64,000 nucleotides of DNA, from positions 1-64,000 of the forward strand of contig DUCC01000034.1 in NCBI GenBank assembly GCA_012959995.1, given 5' to 3'. Under the pieces are notes generated by a model. The model made no database searches, was not told the DNA's origin, and was given only the letters and a program-made list of their open reading frames with translations. The stretch comes from Acidimicrobiia bacterium (lineage in GTDB: Bacteria; Actinomycetota; Acidimicrobiia; Acidimicrobiales; MedAcidi-G1). The position numbers were made by a program, and so were the translations under genes. Below are positions 27,524 to 37,326 of the stretch, piece after piece. Position 1 is the first letter of the stretch. Every line of letters starts with the position of its first letter.

Positions 27524-28273
27524 CTAGGTAATAAGGAGCCAAGAAAGAGCGGCTACTCCAGCCACAAAAAACCCTGAAGCCACCACCGGCCACCACCATT
27601 TTCTTGTGTTTAACGAAGCGCTCTCGGGTTGGTGCTCAAGAAGCAAACGAAAGGCTAAAACTGAATCAGGTTGAGGAAGAGCATCGGGGTCAGCTAACGA
27701 CCACAAAAAATTAGAAACCAACGAACGCGGACAACGCAGCAACAAGTCGTGCAGCAACAAAGACAAAGCAAGTAAATCAGGTTGCGTATCAAACGGGCCA
27801 TCCCCGTTACCTGTTGGTCGACCACGAAAGTCTGTTAAACGCACCGAACGGTCAGGTAAAACTAAAATATTCGAAGTAGTAATCGCCCCATGAGGAATAC
27901 CGCAATGGTGAGCAGACTCCACAACGCGGGCGGCACCAGCCACCCATGCGGCAACCTCGTCAGGATGAAGAACTGGCTGCTGATGCAGTAACTGGTTGAG
28001 GGGCCAACACTCCAGGCGCTCAAAAACTAAAACAGCCATCCCTTGATGATTGGTTGCATCAAAAAGGGCAACCACTCCCGCCAGACCAAGACGACCACCC
28101 GCCGTAGGAATATCCCCCGCATGAATAAGTTTGACCATCACCGGACGAGCCAACGTGAGATCCCAACCCTCCCAAACCTCAGTACGAAGCGTGTCGCCAG
28201 ATAACTGATCCAAGCGATATCGGTCAGCAATCACTAACCCGGGTGCGCCACCAGACGCCTGTTGAAGAGCCAC
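27524..28273 (-). CDS. Free-standing membrane-anchored pseudokinase (MviN C-terminal type)
   Basis: 249 aa from GTG 28273. The fold is kinase-like: an N-lobe Lys in RPVMVKLIH, a VLVFERLECWPLNQLL hinge, then HCGIPHGAITTSNILV where an active kinase has HRDxxxxN (Asp absent), and LTDFRGRP where DFG is expected. One membrane helix (about 228-247) ends the protein. In M. tuberculosis a pseudokinase is fused to the MurJ/MviN flippase next to sigM and is bound by FhaA after phosphorylation. Here it stands alone, without the flippase part. Role inferred as a scaffold for peptidoglycan control. Confidence 0.75.
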   Translation of the reverse strand: MALQQASGGAPGLVIADRYRLDQLSGDTLRTEVWEGWDLTLARPVMVKLIHAGDIPTAGGRLGLAGVVALFDATNHQGMAVLVFERLECWPLNQLLHQQPVLHPDEVAAWVAGAARVVESAHHCGIPHGAITTSNILVLPDRSVRLTDFRGRPTGNGDGPFDTQPDLLALSLLLHDLLLRCPRSLVSNFLWSLADPDALPQPDSVLAFRLLLEHQPESASLNTRKWWWPVVASGFFVAGVAALSWLLIT

Positions 28274-28323
28274 CGCTCATCAACGTAATAAATACCACCC
28301 CCCAAAGGGGGCATACCTCTGAG

Positions 28324-29160
28324 TTAAGGCTTAAGCACGTAACTAATAGCAACAAGACCAGGCCCGCCATGGCTCGCCACCACGGGGCCAATAACTGCTA
28401 CTCGAGCCTCTGTCAGCCCAGTGTCTGCACAAAGGCGGTCGGTAAAAGCATCAATATCATCAACCATGGCATGAGCAATCGCCACCGACTCAAGGGCATC
28501 ACCTTGCTCTACCACCTTGTTAATCAGCCAAGCTAAGGCCTTTTTGCGAGTTCGCTGGCGACCCGCTTCTTCAACCACCCCACTGCTGATATCTAACAAA
28601 GGTTTAATGGACAAAACATTAGCCACCATGGCTTTAGCGCCTCCAATACGCCCACCCTTCACCAAATTATCCAAAGTATCCAAAGCCCCAAAAAGCGAAG
28701 TACGAGCCGAAAGGTCAGCCACCAAATCAGTGATCTCTTCGGCCGAAGCACCAGAACGTGCCGCCTCTGCCGCTGCCAACACAATGGTTCCTTGCCCCAC
28801 ACTTACCGAACCGCTATCAACAACCCGCACATCGCCCCCGCAGACCTTGGCCCCCGCTTCCGCCGACTGCATGGTGGCAGAAACCCCGGCAGAAATATTT
28901 ATACACACCACGCTTTGGGCCCCGGTATCTAACCGTTTACGAAACACTTCTTCAAAAGCACCAGGAGCCGGAGCAGCCGTTTGCGGCAAATGCTCACTGG
29001 CCGACATTTTGTTATAAAACTCTGTTACCGAAAGTTCGTGACGATCAATGTATTCAGCATCGCCGAAGCGGATACTCAACGGAACAATATCAATATCTAA
29101 AGCAGCAGCTTCAGCGTCGGTGAGGTCACAGGCACTGTCGGTAACAATACGAACGGTCAT
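28324..29160 (-). CDS. DegV family fatty-acid-binding protein
   Basis: 278 aa. Begins VRIVTDSACDLT and contains the DegV signature regions, including INISAGVSATMQSA and RIGGAKAMVANVLSIKPLL. DegV/FakB proteins bind fatty acids and present them to the kinase FakA. No fakA is visible here. Its ATG overlaps the stop of the DUF6049 gene (TAATG). A short GC hairpin (28299-28311) follows and might end some transcripts. Confidence 0.9.
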   Translation of the reverse strand: MTVRIVTDSACDLTDAEAAALDIDIVPLSIRFGDAEYIDRHELSVTEFYNKMSASEHLPQTAAPAPGAFEEVFRKRLDTGAQSVVCINISAGVSATMQSAEAGAKVCGGDVRVVDSGSVSVGQGTIVLAAAEAARSGASAEEITDLVADLSARTSLFGALDTLDNLVKGGRIGGAKAMVANVLSIKPLLDISSGVVEEAGRQRTRKKALAWLINKVVEQGDALESVAIAHAMVDDIDAFTDRLCADTGLTEARVAVIGPVVASHGGPGLVAISYVLKP

Positions 29161-31103
29161 TAATCCTCCTGAGGGTTAACTTCATGGTAGTCGGGTGAAA
29201 CCGGTCGAGGGGCACGTGCTGAACGCACCCACCAAACAGCAAGCACACTCAGCGCCATCACCAACAACAGCACCCCGACCCCCGACAACTTGGTGGTACG
29301 AACAAAAAGTTGAGTCGAAGCCAACTGAAGCAACCGAGATTGGTCTGGAGAACGCAGCGTTACCTGCACTCGAGCATCACCCGAGGCCCGAGCGGCCACC
29401 GTTAACAAAATACGGTTACTGCCGGGTTGCAAAGTAACCAAAATTTCTTCGCCGTCGGGAAAGGTCAACCGCCCATCGCTCGTTAGACCAATAACTACCG
29501 TGGCGGGTACTGAGAGATTGTTTTCTACCGTAAAAGGAACGGTTGCTTGGCGACTCGTTAAGCGGACATTTTGACTATCAGGTAAATAAAACTGGCCCAT
29601 CATTTCGGTAACTTCGTGGTAAATAGCGCTGAAATATTTATTCACCTCGTCGTTGGACAATTCAACTGCTGTAGTCGTTTCGAGTAAACCGGTAAGAGTA
29701 ATAACCGATGGGTGCGGGCCGCCTAAAAGTTCTTGATAGGCCGACAAAACCATTTCAACCAAACCATGTCCGTTGGCTCGATCCACCATGCTTGCTACCT
29801 CGGTGGGCCAAAGATCAAAGGTGGGGCCAAAAAAATTTTCAGAAAGAACTAAAGGCTCCAAATGAGAAAGCTCAACAAACGGGGCCTCGCTTAAGGTATT
29901 GAAAAGTAAATCAACAAGAAGCGGCAACAGTGCTACCTGCTCTGGTACTACCACCACAGCCGATGCATCTTCTTGAACAGACCACGACAAAAGAGCAAGG
30001 TGGGCAAGCAAAAACTGGACCGCTACTACCGGTTCGTCATAGTTGGTGAAATAGGAACTTATTTGAGGGTCAAGCACCCGAGCCGAACGCAACTGCCCGT
30101 TAGCGTCACGGAGCGCTACTGGTTGAACAAAAGCGTCACTGGAAGCACCAGGAATCGGGGTGAGGTGATGGGCATCAACCAAGAATTCTGTGCTTCCAAA
30201 CTGCAATAACAAACTCAACGTTTCGGCAGTAGCGGTGGGTTCTAAAAGCGTGACCGAACGCTGGGCCACTACCCCCAAACGGTCAACGAACACCACATCG
30301 CCATGGGTAAGAAGATCGCGGTAAATATCAGAACGGTTCACTTGCCGCCACGCTTCGGGGTCGGCGGTAACAAAGGAAGCGGAAGCAATTTTTACCGAAG
30401 ACTCAAGGCCCGGGGTGAGAAGATCAACGAGTTGCCCATGAGCCTCAAGGCCCGAGCGAGATAAACCCACGACGGTGGCCGGAGGCAACAAAATGGTCAC
30501 CGGCACCGATGGGTGACTACTTACCGCATCACCGAGTGCACGCAACTCAGTCAATAACGTGTCATCAAAAACCACCGAACCATCACTTTGCAAAGGAGGT
30601 GGGCCGGCCACCGACAAACGCAAAGCAGTAGTTAAAGGCGACGAAAAAGAATCATCGGGAACAATAACCGGGGTAACAAACTGGTCAAGAACTGTCCCGT
30701 CAATACTGGTTAACTGCACGGTAAATGGGTAAACGGCTCCTGAATCCAGCGTTAAATCTGCTTCGTTTTCCGGCAAAGCACTGACCGAAAGATCAAAGGT
30801 AGCCACCCCAGAACTATTCAAACTACTACTCAAGGGCACCAAAACAGGGCTACCTAAAAGATCGCCGGCGCCTACCTGATCAACCGATAAAGAAGAAATT
30901 TGAGTAATGCCTTGATGGGCCTGGATAACAAAAAAACCTCGCTCCAGAGGGCCAGATACCCGAATATCGAAGGTGAGATGTTCCTCGTTTACCCAAGGGG
31001 TTTGCCCAATTAAAGAAAGGCCACCAGATTCTTCCGCACCAACCGGATGAGCCAACGAAACCAAAAGAATCACCGGCAAAAAAAAGTATTTAATGGACCG
31101 CAT
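29160..31103 (-). CDS. DUF6049 family secreted membrane-anchored protein (Rv3909-like)
   Basis: 647 aa. N-terminal signal peptide (ending near VGAEE), a very long extracytoplasmic part, a late Ig-like region (VPFTVENNLSVPATVVIGL...) and a C-terminal membrane helix (VGVLLLVMALSVLAVWWV) with a short basic tail. It corresponds in position and layout to mycobacterial Rv3909, upstream of mviN and sigM. The function of the family is not established; context points to the cell envelope. Coupled at both ends by TAATG overlaps. Confidence 0.8.
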   Translation of the reverse strand: MRSIKYFFLPVILLVSLAHPVGAEESGGLSLIGQTPWVNEEHLTFDIRVSGPLERGFFVIQAHQGITQISSLSVDQVGAGDLLGSPVLVPLSSSLNSSGVATFDLSVSALPENEADLTLDSGAVYPFTVQLTSIDGTVLDQFVTPVIVPDDSFSSPLTTALRLSVAGPPPLQSDGSVVFDDTLLTELRALGDAVSSHPSVPVTILLPPATVVGLSRSGLEAHGQLVDLLTPGLESSVKIASASFVTADPEAWRQVNRSDIYRDLLTHGDVVFVDRLGVVAQRSVTLLEPTATAETLSLLLQFGSTEFLVDAHHLTPIPGASSDAFVQPVALRDANGQLRSARVLDPQISSYFTNYDEPVVAVQFLLAHLALLSWSVQEDASAVVVVPEQVALLPLLVDLLFNTLSEAPFVELSHLEPLVLSENFFGPTFDLWPTEVASMVDRANGHGLVEMVLSAYQELLGGPHPSVITLTGLLETTTAVELSNDEVNKYFSAIYHEVTEMMGQFYLPDSQNVRLTSRQATVPFTVENNLSVPATVVIGLTSDGRLTFPDGEEILVTLQPGSNRILLTVAARASGDARVQVTLRSPDQSRLLQLASTQLFVRTTKLSGVGVLLLVMALSVLAVWWVRSARAPRPVSPDYHEVNPQED

Positions 31104-31852
31104 TAGGTGCTCTCTTCATGAATAACACGTTTTAGCACCGCTAAGCCGCCCGAACAATCAACAAACCCTGCTTTACGGTAAAGCAGCAAAGCAGGTTCGT
31201 TTTGAGGCTGCGTATTAACCCAAGCATGGGCCAAACCTTTTCTTTGCAACCACCGCAAACCATCGTCAAGTAGTTGAGAACCCAAGCCTTGGCCACGATG
31301 GTCTGGATGAACAGCCAAGCGTTGAATAAACCCATCGGTAAGACCAGCACCGGTTACCGCATAAGCCACTGCTTGGCGATCTTCACAAAAAACACGTTGA
31401 CGAGCCTGCGGAGTAGCTCGTTTAGCTTCATATATGGAGGCCGCATCAAAACGCCAAAAAGCATCAAAAGACAGTGCATCGATTAATAAAACTTGAGGGT
31501 TGTCGCTGCGCCGCAAAGGACGAGGCCGAGGTTTTTTTAAGGGCGAAACAGCAAGACCCAAAGGCCGTTTCAAAAGAGTCAATTCTTGATCTACCTCATA
31601 ACCCAAACTCAAAAAAGGGTCTCGTTCGTGAAGAGTTAAGGCCGAAGTAAATATTTCTTTATACCCCAAACCCTGAAGATGATCGGTAGCCGCCAAAGCA
31701 GAAAGACCATCAACAAGCCCACCAAGCGGAACTAAATGCCCAGCAGAGGGTTCCCTACGCCAAGGACCAAAACGAAAACGCTGACCCCCTGGTGCAGTAA
31801 AAACTCCCGCTGGAGACAGCCCTTGGGCAGGCTGCGAAAACAGTCGAGCCAT
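31103..31852 (-). CDS. GNAT family N-acetyltransferase
   Basis: 249 aa. The C-terminal half shows the acetyl-CoA-binding motif VHPDHRGQGLGSQLLDDGLRWL followed by VNTQPQNEPALLLYRKAGF. The N-terminal half is less conserved and may be a second, degenerate GNAT domain. Substrate unknown. It is the first gene of the leftward envelope cluster, and its stop overlaps the DUF6049 start. Confidence 0.85.
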   Translation of the reverse strand: MARLFSQPAQGLSPAGVFTAPGGQRFRFGPWRREPSAGHLVPLGGLVDGLSALAATDHLQGLGYKEIFTSALTLHERDPFLSLGYEVDQELTLLKRPLGLAVSPLKKPRPRPLRRSDNPQVLLIDALSFDAFWRFDAASIYEAKRATPQARQRVFCEDRQAVAYAVTGAGLTDGFIQRLAVHPDHRGQGLGSQLLDDGLRWLQRKGLAHAWVNTQPQNEPALLLYRKAGFVDCSGGLAVLKRVIHEEST

Positions 31853-31991
31853 AAAGCGAGGAGGGGAAAGATGAGTGGCGATGTTGACACTTTACGACCC
31901 TCAGCGCCTCGGTAATCGCTTGAGCCAAGAGACAAGGATGCGAACCCTTCGCTTTCCACCGCGGCGAGCGGCTTATCATCACGAGGTGACC

Positions 31992-32987
31992 ATGCTGGTA
32001 TTAACCGATGAACGGTTTCTTGAACATGTCCCCGGAGGCGGGCACCCGGAGCGCCCCGACCGTTTGCAAGCGGTATGGGAGGGGTTTGACCGGTCTGGAG
32101 TAGCGGAAGGCCTTTTGCGAGAACCCGTAATACCGGCCACCGATGAGTTGATTAAAAAAGTACACAGCACTGCACACTTTGAAGGCTTGGCTGCCTTAAA
32201 TGAACAAGGGGGTGGCAAAGTTGATCCGGATACTCGAATGAGCCCCGGGTCTTGGGATGCCGCCCGCTTGGCGGCTGGAGCAGGAATACAAGCGGTGGCC
32301 GCCTTAAAAGAAAAAAGAGTAACCCAAGCATTTTGCGCCATTCGCCCACCCGGTCACCACGCCACCCCAACCCAAAGCATGGGGTTTTGCCTGTTGAACA
32401 ATGTGGCCATAACGGCGGCTGCGTTAACCGCTGAAGGGAAACGGGTAGCCATTGTGGACATTGACGCTCACCACGGCAACGGGACCCAAGATGTTTTTTG
32501 GGACGACGACCAAGTGCTTTACGTGTCTTGCCATCAATGGCCGTTGTTTCCTGGAACGGGAGCGATAAATGATACCGGTGCTCAAAAAGGCCAGGGTTTT
32601 ACGGTAAACGTTCCGCTTCCCCCTCAGGCCGCCGGCGACACGTATCGAGCAGCTTTTGATGAGGTGATCACCCCGGCGGTAGAACGGTTTAACCCTGACT
32701 GGTTGTTGATCTCTGCTGGGTTTGATGCTCATCGAGATGACCCCCTGACCTCCCTTGGTTTAACTTCTGGGGATTACGCTGACCTCATGACTCGCCTCGT
32801 TGCTTTAGTGCCGGCTTACCGGTCGTTGATTTTTTTAGAAGGCGGCTACGACCTTGCTGCGCTCACCGAATCAACAGCAGCCACCGTGTCGGCCCTCTTG
32901 GGTGGCTCGTATCAACCAGAAAAGGCAACCAGCGCTGGCCCTGGGTTAGCAGTGGTGCAACAAGTTGCCGAGCGATTTAAACCATGA
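31992..32987 (+). CDS. Histone-deacetylase-superfamily hydrolase (acetoin utilisation type)
   Basis: 331 aa from ATG 31992, chosen for GAGGTGA just upstream and the family start (TDERFLEHVPGGGHPERPDRL). Catalytic motifs RPPGHHA, IVDIDAHHGNGTQDVF and SAGFDAHRDDPL supply the His pair and the zinc ligands Asp, His, Asp. Bacterial members deacetylate small molecules such as polyamines, or proteins; the substrate here is unknown. Stop overlaps the pcnA start by 4 bases. Confidence 0.93.
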   Translation: MLVLTDERFLEHVPGGGHPERPDRLQAVWEGFDRSGVAEGLLREPVIPATDELIKKVHSTAHFEGLAALNEQGGGKVDPDTRMSPGSWDAARLAAGAGIQAVAALKEKRVTQAFCAIRPPGHHATPTQSMGFCLLNNVAITAAALTAEGKRVAIVDIDAHHGNGTQDVFWDDDQVLYVSCHQWPLFPGTGAINDTGAQKGQGFTVNVPLPPQAAGDTYRAAFDEVITPAVERFNPDWLLISAGFDAHRDDPLTSLGLTSGDYADLMTRLVALVPAYRSLIFLEGGYDLAALTESTAATVSALLGGSYQPEKATSAGPGLAVVQQVAERFKP

Positions 32988-34237
32988 CGCAACCTGTTGA
33001 CCACCCGCAAGGATTCAGTGAAGTACTGAAATCAGTGGAGCCTTTAGCGAAAAGATTTTCTTCTGCGGGGGCGCGGTTGTATTTAGTAGGCGGCGTGGTG
33101 CGAGACGTTTTGATGGGGCGACAAAAACAAACACCCGACTTCGATTTCACCACCGATGCCTTACCCGAAGAGGTCCGCTCCCTGGTGGCCGACGTTGCTG
33201 ATGCCGTATGGCTTCAGGGCGAACGGTTTGGCACCATCGGAGTGCGCCTCGGTCAATGGGATTTAGAAATAACCACTCATCGGGCAGAGTCATATGTAGA
33301 CGACTCGCGTAAACCGGTAGTCCGCTATTCGAAAGACCTTGCCCAAGACCTAGCACGGCGAGATTTCACGGTAAATGCCATGGCTGTTGACGTAGTAGAC
33401 GGCGGCCTTTACGACCCCTACGGTGGCCAAAAGGACCTCGACACGTTGACGTTGCGTACTCCGTTGGACCCAGAAGAATCATTTGCCGACGACCCTTTAC
33501 GAACCCTGCGGGCGGCTCGTTTTATCGCCGGGTACGGGTTCACTCCGGTTTCTGGGCTTTTGACGGCCGCTAAAATATTAAGTAGCCGCTTGGCCATTGT
33601 GTCTGTCGAGCGGGTGCGTGACGAGTTGTTTCGATTACTCATGGTAGAGAACCCTCAACCAGGGTTTAATTTTTTATCTGAGGCCACACTGCTTGCTCAG
33701 TTCTGGCCAGAACTCAATGTGTTACCTATTGAGGAGCAACAGGAAACTTTGCGGCGCCTTTCGTTGGTGCCCCATGAACCATCGTTGCGCCTGGCGGCAG
33801 TAGGGCCAGTCGTGCCTCTTAAGCGGCAGCAAGCCTGGCGGCTCTCTACTCAGCAAATTCGTCAAATCACCGTGGTGCAACAAGCGGTAGAAACTATTGA
33901 AAAACACCAGTCTGCAGTGTGGAGCGATGATGAGATTCGGCACCTCGCTGCCCAAGCAGGGCCATACCTTGCTGATGCGGTGCGTATTGTTGATGCTCTC
34001 AAAGTGGATGTTTCTTTGTTTGAACAATCGGTTCAACGATTAAAACAAGCCGGCGAGTTAGATGACTTAGGCCCAGTTCTAGACGGCCAAACAGTGATGT
34101 CAGTTTTAAACCTTGAACCAGGGCCTCAAGTAGGGGAGGCCATGGAATGGTTGACCACCTTGCGTCTTGACGAAGGCCGGCTAACCCCCGACGAGGTAGA
34201 AGCCCGACTACAAGCGTGGTGGGACAACCGCACGTAG
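32984..34237 (+). CDS. pcnA: CCA-adding enzyme / tRNA nucleotidyltransferase
   Basis: 417 aa, class II nucleotidyltransferase. YLVGGVVRDVLMG and DFDFTTDA hold the catalytic Asp pair; RRDFTVNAMA is the conserved Arg motif that follows. Adds or repairs CCA at tRNA 3' ends, needed here because at least the tRNA-Ile gene does not encode CCA. Mycobacterial pcnA occupies the same neighbourhood beside the Rv3909 gene. Confidence 0.92.
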   Translation: MTQPVDHPQGFSEVLKSVEPLAKRFSSAGARLYLVGGVVRDVLMGRQKQTPDFDFTTDALPEEVRSLVADVADAVWLQGERFGTIGVRLGQWDLEITTHRAESYVDDSRKPVVRYSKDLAQDLARRDFTVNAMAVDVVDGGLYDPYGGQKDLDTLTLRTPLDPEESFADDPLRTLRAARFIAGYGFTPVSGLLTAAKILSSRLAIVSVERVRDELFRLLMVENPQPGFNFLSEATLLAQFWPELNVLPIEEQQETLRRLSLVPHEPSLRLAAVGPVVPLKRQQAWRLSTQQIRQITVVQQAVETIEKHQSAVWSDDEIRHLAAQAGPYLADAVRIVDALKVDVSLFEQSVQRLKQAGELDDLGPVLDGQTVMSVLNLEPGPQVGEAMEWLTTLRLDEGRLTPDEVEARLQAWWDNRT

Positions 34238-34281
34238 TTCATCGACTGGCCAACCCTTAGCCAGTGTTCTAGGGTGGCGCC

Positions 34282-34692
34282 ATGGGGAGCCGCACCACCG
34301 CTCGAGGGTTTAACCGTGAGGGTTTGGTTCCGGCGCGGCGAACCGCCGACGTGGACTATCGATTGGCTCGGCAACGCATGATCGACGGGTTTGAAAAAGG
34401 AGCAATCGGACGTGACCTGGTGTGCGATGCCCAACCCATGTTGTTGCGTAACGCCGAACATTGCAGCACCCCAACCAGCATCGACTGCCCCATTTGTGCC
34501 GAAAACCAGGTACGTCACGTCACTTACGTTTTTGGCCCACGTTTACCAGCGCATGGGCGATGCATTAGCACCCCTAAAGAATTAAAGCGCTTAGCAAACC
34601 GGCAAGGCGAGTTCACTGCCTACCTCATTGAAGTTTGTTTGGAGTGTCGCTGGAACCACATGGTGCGCACCTCCACATTGGGCAACTATTAA
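34282..34692 (+). CDS. DUF5318 protein with zinc-ribbon-like cysteines
   Basis: 136 aa. Conserved CPIC (about residue 74) and CLEC (about 119) pairs could form a zinc ribbon. The surrounding text (VRHVTYVFGPRLPAHGRC ... YLIEVCLECRWNHMVRT) fits DUF5318, an actinobacterial family of unknown function. Ends 4 bases before the convergent phosphotransferase gene. Confidence 0.8.
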   Translation: MGSRTTARGFNREGLVPARRTADVDYRLARQRMIDGFEKGAIGRDLVCDAQPMLLRNAEHCSTPTSIDCPICAENQVRHVTYVFGPRLPAHGRCISTPKELKRLANRQGEFTAYLIEVCLECRWNHMVRTSTLGNY

Positions 34693-34696
34693 CGGT

Positions 34697-35791
34697 TTAG
34701 TTGGCGTTCAGGCTGTCTAATGCGTTGGTCTCAAGGATTGAATAAATCGTTCGTGAGGCCATAGAACGCATGAGTTCTTGTTGACGTTCTCCGAAGGAAT
34801 CCCAACCGGCGAACGAAGCCACTCCATAAATGAGGCAAAAAGCAAGAGCCACGCGAAAACCGGCTTCAAGGTCTTCAAATGAGTAGTTGACACCTTCGGC
34901 GGTCAGCGTGTCGTGGTAGAGGTGAAGCAGTTGGTCGGCGTGCGCCGCACGGGTCTCTGAAGTAACCGACGAAGATAAAAAGTAAGCGATATCAAAAGCA
35001 CAGTTACCCATCGAGGTGATTTGGAAATCAATAACCGCCAGGTTGCCTTCCTCATCTAAAAGTAGATTGTCGGCCCGGTAGTCCCCGTGGAGCAGTGTGG
35101 TTGGGGTGTTTAAGGCCGCCAACATTTGGGGGAGATGAGTACTGTAGTTATCACCAAATTCAATAATCTCCGGGTCTAAAAGGTCGGGTGCGTTGACTTT
35201 TAACGAAGCCCAGCCGGCACCAAAAATACCAGGCAAAGCGGCATGGTAAATAGGGTTATCCATGGGTAAAAAAGTAGAACTCAAGTTTTCTAAATCTTGA
35301 TGCCCCCAATAAACAGCATGCAGTTTCGCTAAAGCTTTAAGCACTGTTTCGATTTCGGGAAGTGTTGCGCCAATCACTTGGTCAATGCGTTCCATGTGAC
35401 CGAGATCTTCCATAACGATGATGAAATCGGTGGAATCAGTGGCTTGTGCCTGGCCAAAAATGGTGGCAGTTTTAAAAGGTGCGGTGGGGGCTACCACGTT
35501 GTAATAGGTGCATTCACGGTTGTAAAAACCCAAAGCATCAGAAATGCCTCGCTGGTTTGGGTCATCGGTAGGAAGCTTTACGACAACGGTGGCTGGGCCC
35601 TGTGCGCCATCGGAATAGGTGAGGCCAACGCGGTAAAGGTAACTAAGTAGACCTGATTGGTCACCAAAAGAAACTGGTTCCACAGCGGTCACGTGTTGGC
35701 TTTCCGTGAGGGAGCCTGCGGCTTGTAGTAAATCAGTTATGACTTCTGCGGTGAGTTCTTCAATTGAAGTAATGAGCGGCATGTTTGACAT
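34697..35791 (-). CDS. Phosphotransferase (APH / ecdysteroid-kinase-like) family protein
   Basis: 364 aa from ATG 35791, chosen for GGGAGG eight bases upstream; an ATG 45 bases further up has no such site. Kinase-like catalytic motifs TLLHGDYRADNLLLDEEG and LAVIDFQ are intact. The family phosphorylates small hydroxylated molecules; the substrate is unknown. Divergent from panB across a 115-base gap. Confidence 0.85.
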   Translation of the reverse strand: MSNMPLITSIEELTAEVITDLLQAAGSLTESQHVTAVEPVSFGDQSGLLSYLYRVGLTYSDGAQGPATVVVKLPTDDPNQRGISDALGFYNRECTYYNVVAPTAPFKTATIFGQAQATDSTDFIIVMEDLGHMERIDQVIGATLPEIETVLKALAKLHAVYWGHQDLENLSSTFLPMDNPIYHAALPGIFGAGWASLKVNAPDLLDPEIIEFGDNYSTHLPQMLAALNTPTTLLHGDYRADNLLLDEEGNLAVIDFQITSMGNCAFDIAYFLSSSVTSETRAAHADQLLHLYHDTLTAEGVNYSFEDLEAGFRVALAFCLIYGVASFAGWDSFGERQQELMRSMASRTIYSILETNALDSLNAN

Positions 35792-35906
35792 AAGGGTTCC
35801 TCCCGTAGAAGCAGGAATGTAGAGATTTTGGGTCATGAAGTCAAACCGTGTATCCTGTAGAGACCGCCGGCAGCCTGTGTGCGCTGGACGGGAAAGGAGT
35901 GCAGAA

Positions 35907-36758
35907 ATGGTTAAAAAAATGACCGTCCCAACTATTCGGGATCACAAAGTAGTGCAGGGCATTGACCCCTTGGTCATGGTGACGGCTTATGACGCCCCCG
36001 GGGCTCGCATGGTGGACGAAGCGGGCGTGGACATGATTTTGGTCGGAGACTCGTTGGCCATGGTGGTGTTGGGTTACGAAGACACTTTGCAGGTAACGGT
36101 AGACGACATTGCCCACCACACCGCAGCGGTGGCACGCACCAACCCTCAGGCATTGGTAGTAGCTGATATGCCGTGGATGAGTTACCACGTATCAACGGAA
36201 GACACTTTGCGTAACGCGGCGCAGCTTATTCGAGCCGGAGCGGGTGCTGTAAAACTTGAAGGTGGGCGCCGGCGTTTGCCCATGATTGAGGCATTGGTGG
36301 CGGCAGAGATTCCGGTTATGGGCCATGTGGGGCTGACGCCCCAGTCGGTGCACGCCATGGGCGGTTTTAAGGTTCAAGGTCGTAGCACCAAGGCTGCCCT
36401 TGATCTGGTTGATGCGGCAAAAGCTTTAGTACACGCTGGCTGTTTTTCTTTGGTATTAGAAGGAGTGCCAGCCGAGGTGGCGGCCCTAGTTACCGAAGCG
36501 GTAGATGTTTCAACCATCGGCATTGGGGCCGGCCCGCACTGTGATGGACAGGTCTTAGTTTTTCACGATGTTCTTGGTATTGAAAAAAGAGTGCTGCCAA
36601 AGTTTGTGCGCCGGTATGCCGATCTCCATGGGACAGGGGTGGCTGCTTTGAAAGAGTTCGCTGCTGACGTGCGCTCAGGTGAGTTCCCTGCGCCGCAAGA
36701 GGTTTATGGCTTGTGCGATGAAGTAGTAGACGAGTTAAAACTGTACGGACTGGGGTAA
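35907..36758 (+). CDS. panB: 3-methyl-2-oxobutanoate hydroxymethyltransferase
   Basis: 283 aa from ATG 35907 with AAAGGAG upstream. Motifs VTAYDAPGARMVDEAGVDMILVGDSLAMVVLG and ADMPWMSY are typical. Makes ketopantoate from alpha-ketoisovalerate and methylene-tetrahydrofolate, the first step to pantothenate and CoA. No other pan genes are in the window. Confidence 0.97.
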   Translation: MVKKMTVPTIRDHKVVQGIDPLVMVTAYDAPGARMVDEAGVDMILVGDSLAMVVLGYEDTLQVTVDDIAHHTAAVARTNPQALVVADMPWMSYHVSTEDTLRNAAQLIRAGAGAVKLEGGRRRLPMIEALVAAEIPVMGHVGLTPQSVHAMGGFKVQGRSTKAALDLVDAAKALVHAGCFSLVLEGVPAEVAALVTEAVDVSTIGIGAGPHCDGQVLVFHDVLGIEKRVLPKFVRRYADLHGTGVAALKEFAADVRSGEFPAPQEVYGLCDEVVDELKLYGLG

Positions 36759-36948
36759 TTTCGCTCGGTCTGCCGAGATTGTCACACCCCTCTGGAAAGA
36801 TGATGTCTATGAGGAACGCGACCGGTTTTTGTGCAGATAGCATCACATGGCTCCCCCGGGAGTTTAAAAAATTTATTTCCCCTGCCCTGTTTAAGGGCCC
36901 CGAATTCACGAAGGTCGTGAATCGTGTCCAAAGGAGGTTTCTGCCGAT

Positions 36949-37311
36949 ATGCGGTATTACGAATTAATGGTCATCGTAGATGGCGATCTTGAGCTCACTG
37001 AGGGCGAAGATGCACAAAGTCTCGCCAAGGCTATTGAAGCCATAGAGGCCGAAGGTGGCACTATTGTTTCCAAGCTTGACTCCGAGCCTTGGGGCCGGCG
37101 TCGCTTTGCTTATGAAATCAACCACAAATGGGAAGGCTTCTATGTCGTCCTCACCGTGGTAACCGAGGCATTTAACCTCGATACAGCCGATCGTATTTTG
37201 CGACTCGCGGACCGCAGTGAAATCGTCCGCCATAAAATTATGCGCCTTCCCGACGATGAGGCCGCACGTCGCGGTTTAGTCGGCGAAGCAACACCAGCAG
37301 ACGCTGGTTGA
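36949..37311 (+). CDS. rpsF: 30S ribosomal protein S6
   Basis: 120 aa, bS6: MRYYELMVIVDGDL at the start and PWGRRRFAYEINHKWEGFYVV in the middle. AAAGGAGG precedes the start. First gene of rpsF-ssb-rpsR-rplI. The 190-base gap upstream should hold the promoter; I cannot fix it. Confidence 0.97.
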   Translation: MRYYELMVIVDGDLELTEGEDAQSLAKAIEAIEAEGGTIVSKLDSEPWGRRRFAYEINHKWEGFYVVLTVVTEAFNLDTADRILRLADRSEIVRHKIMRLPDDEAARRGLVGEATPADAG

Positions 37312-37326
37312 TAAAGGAGTAAGAAA

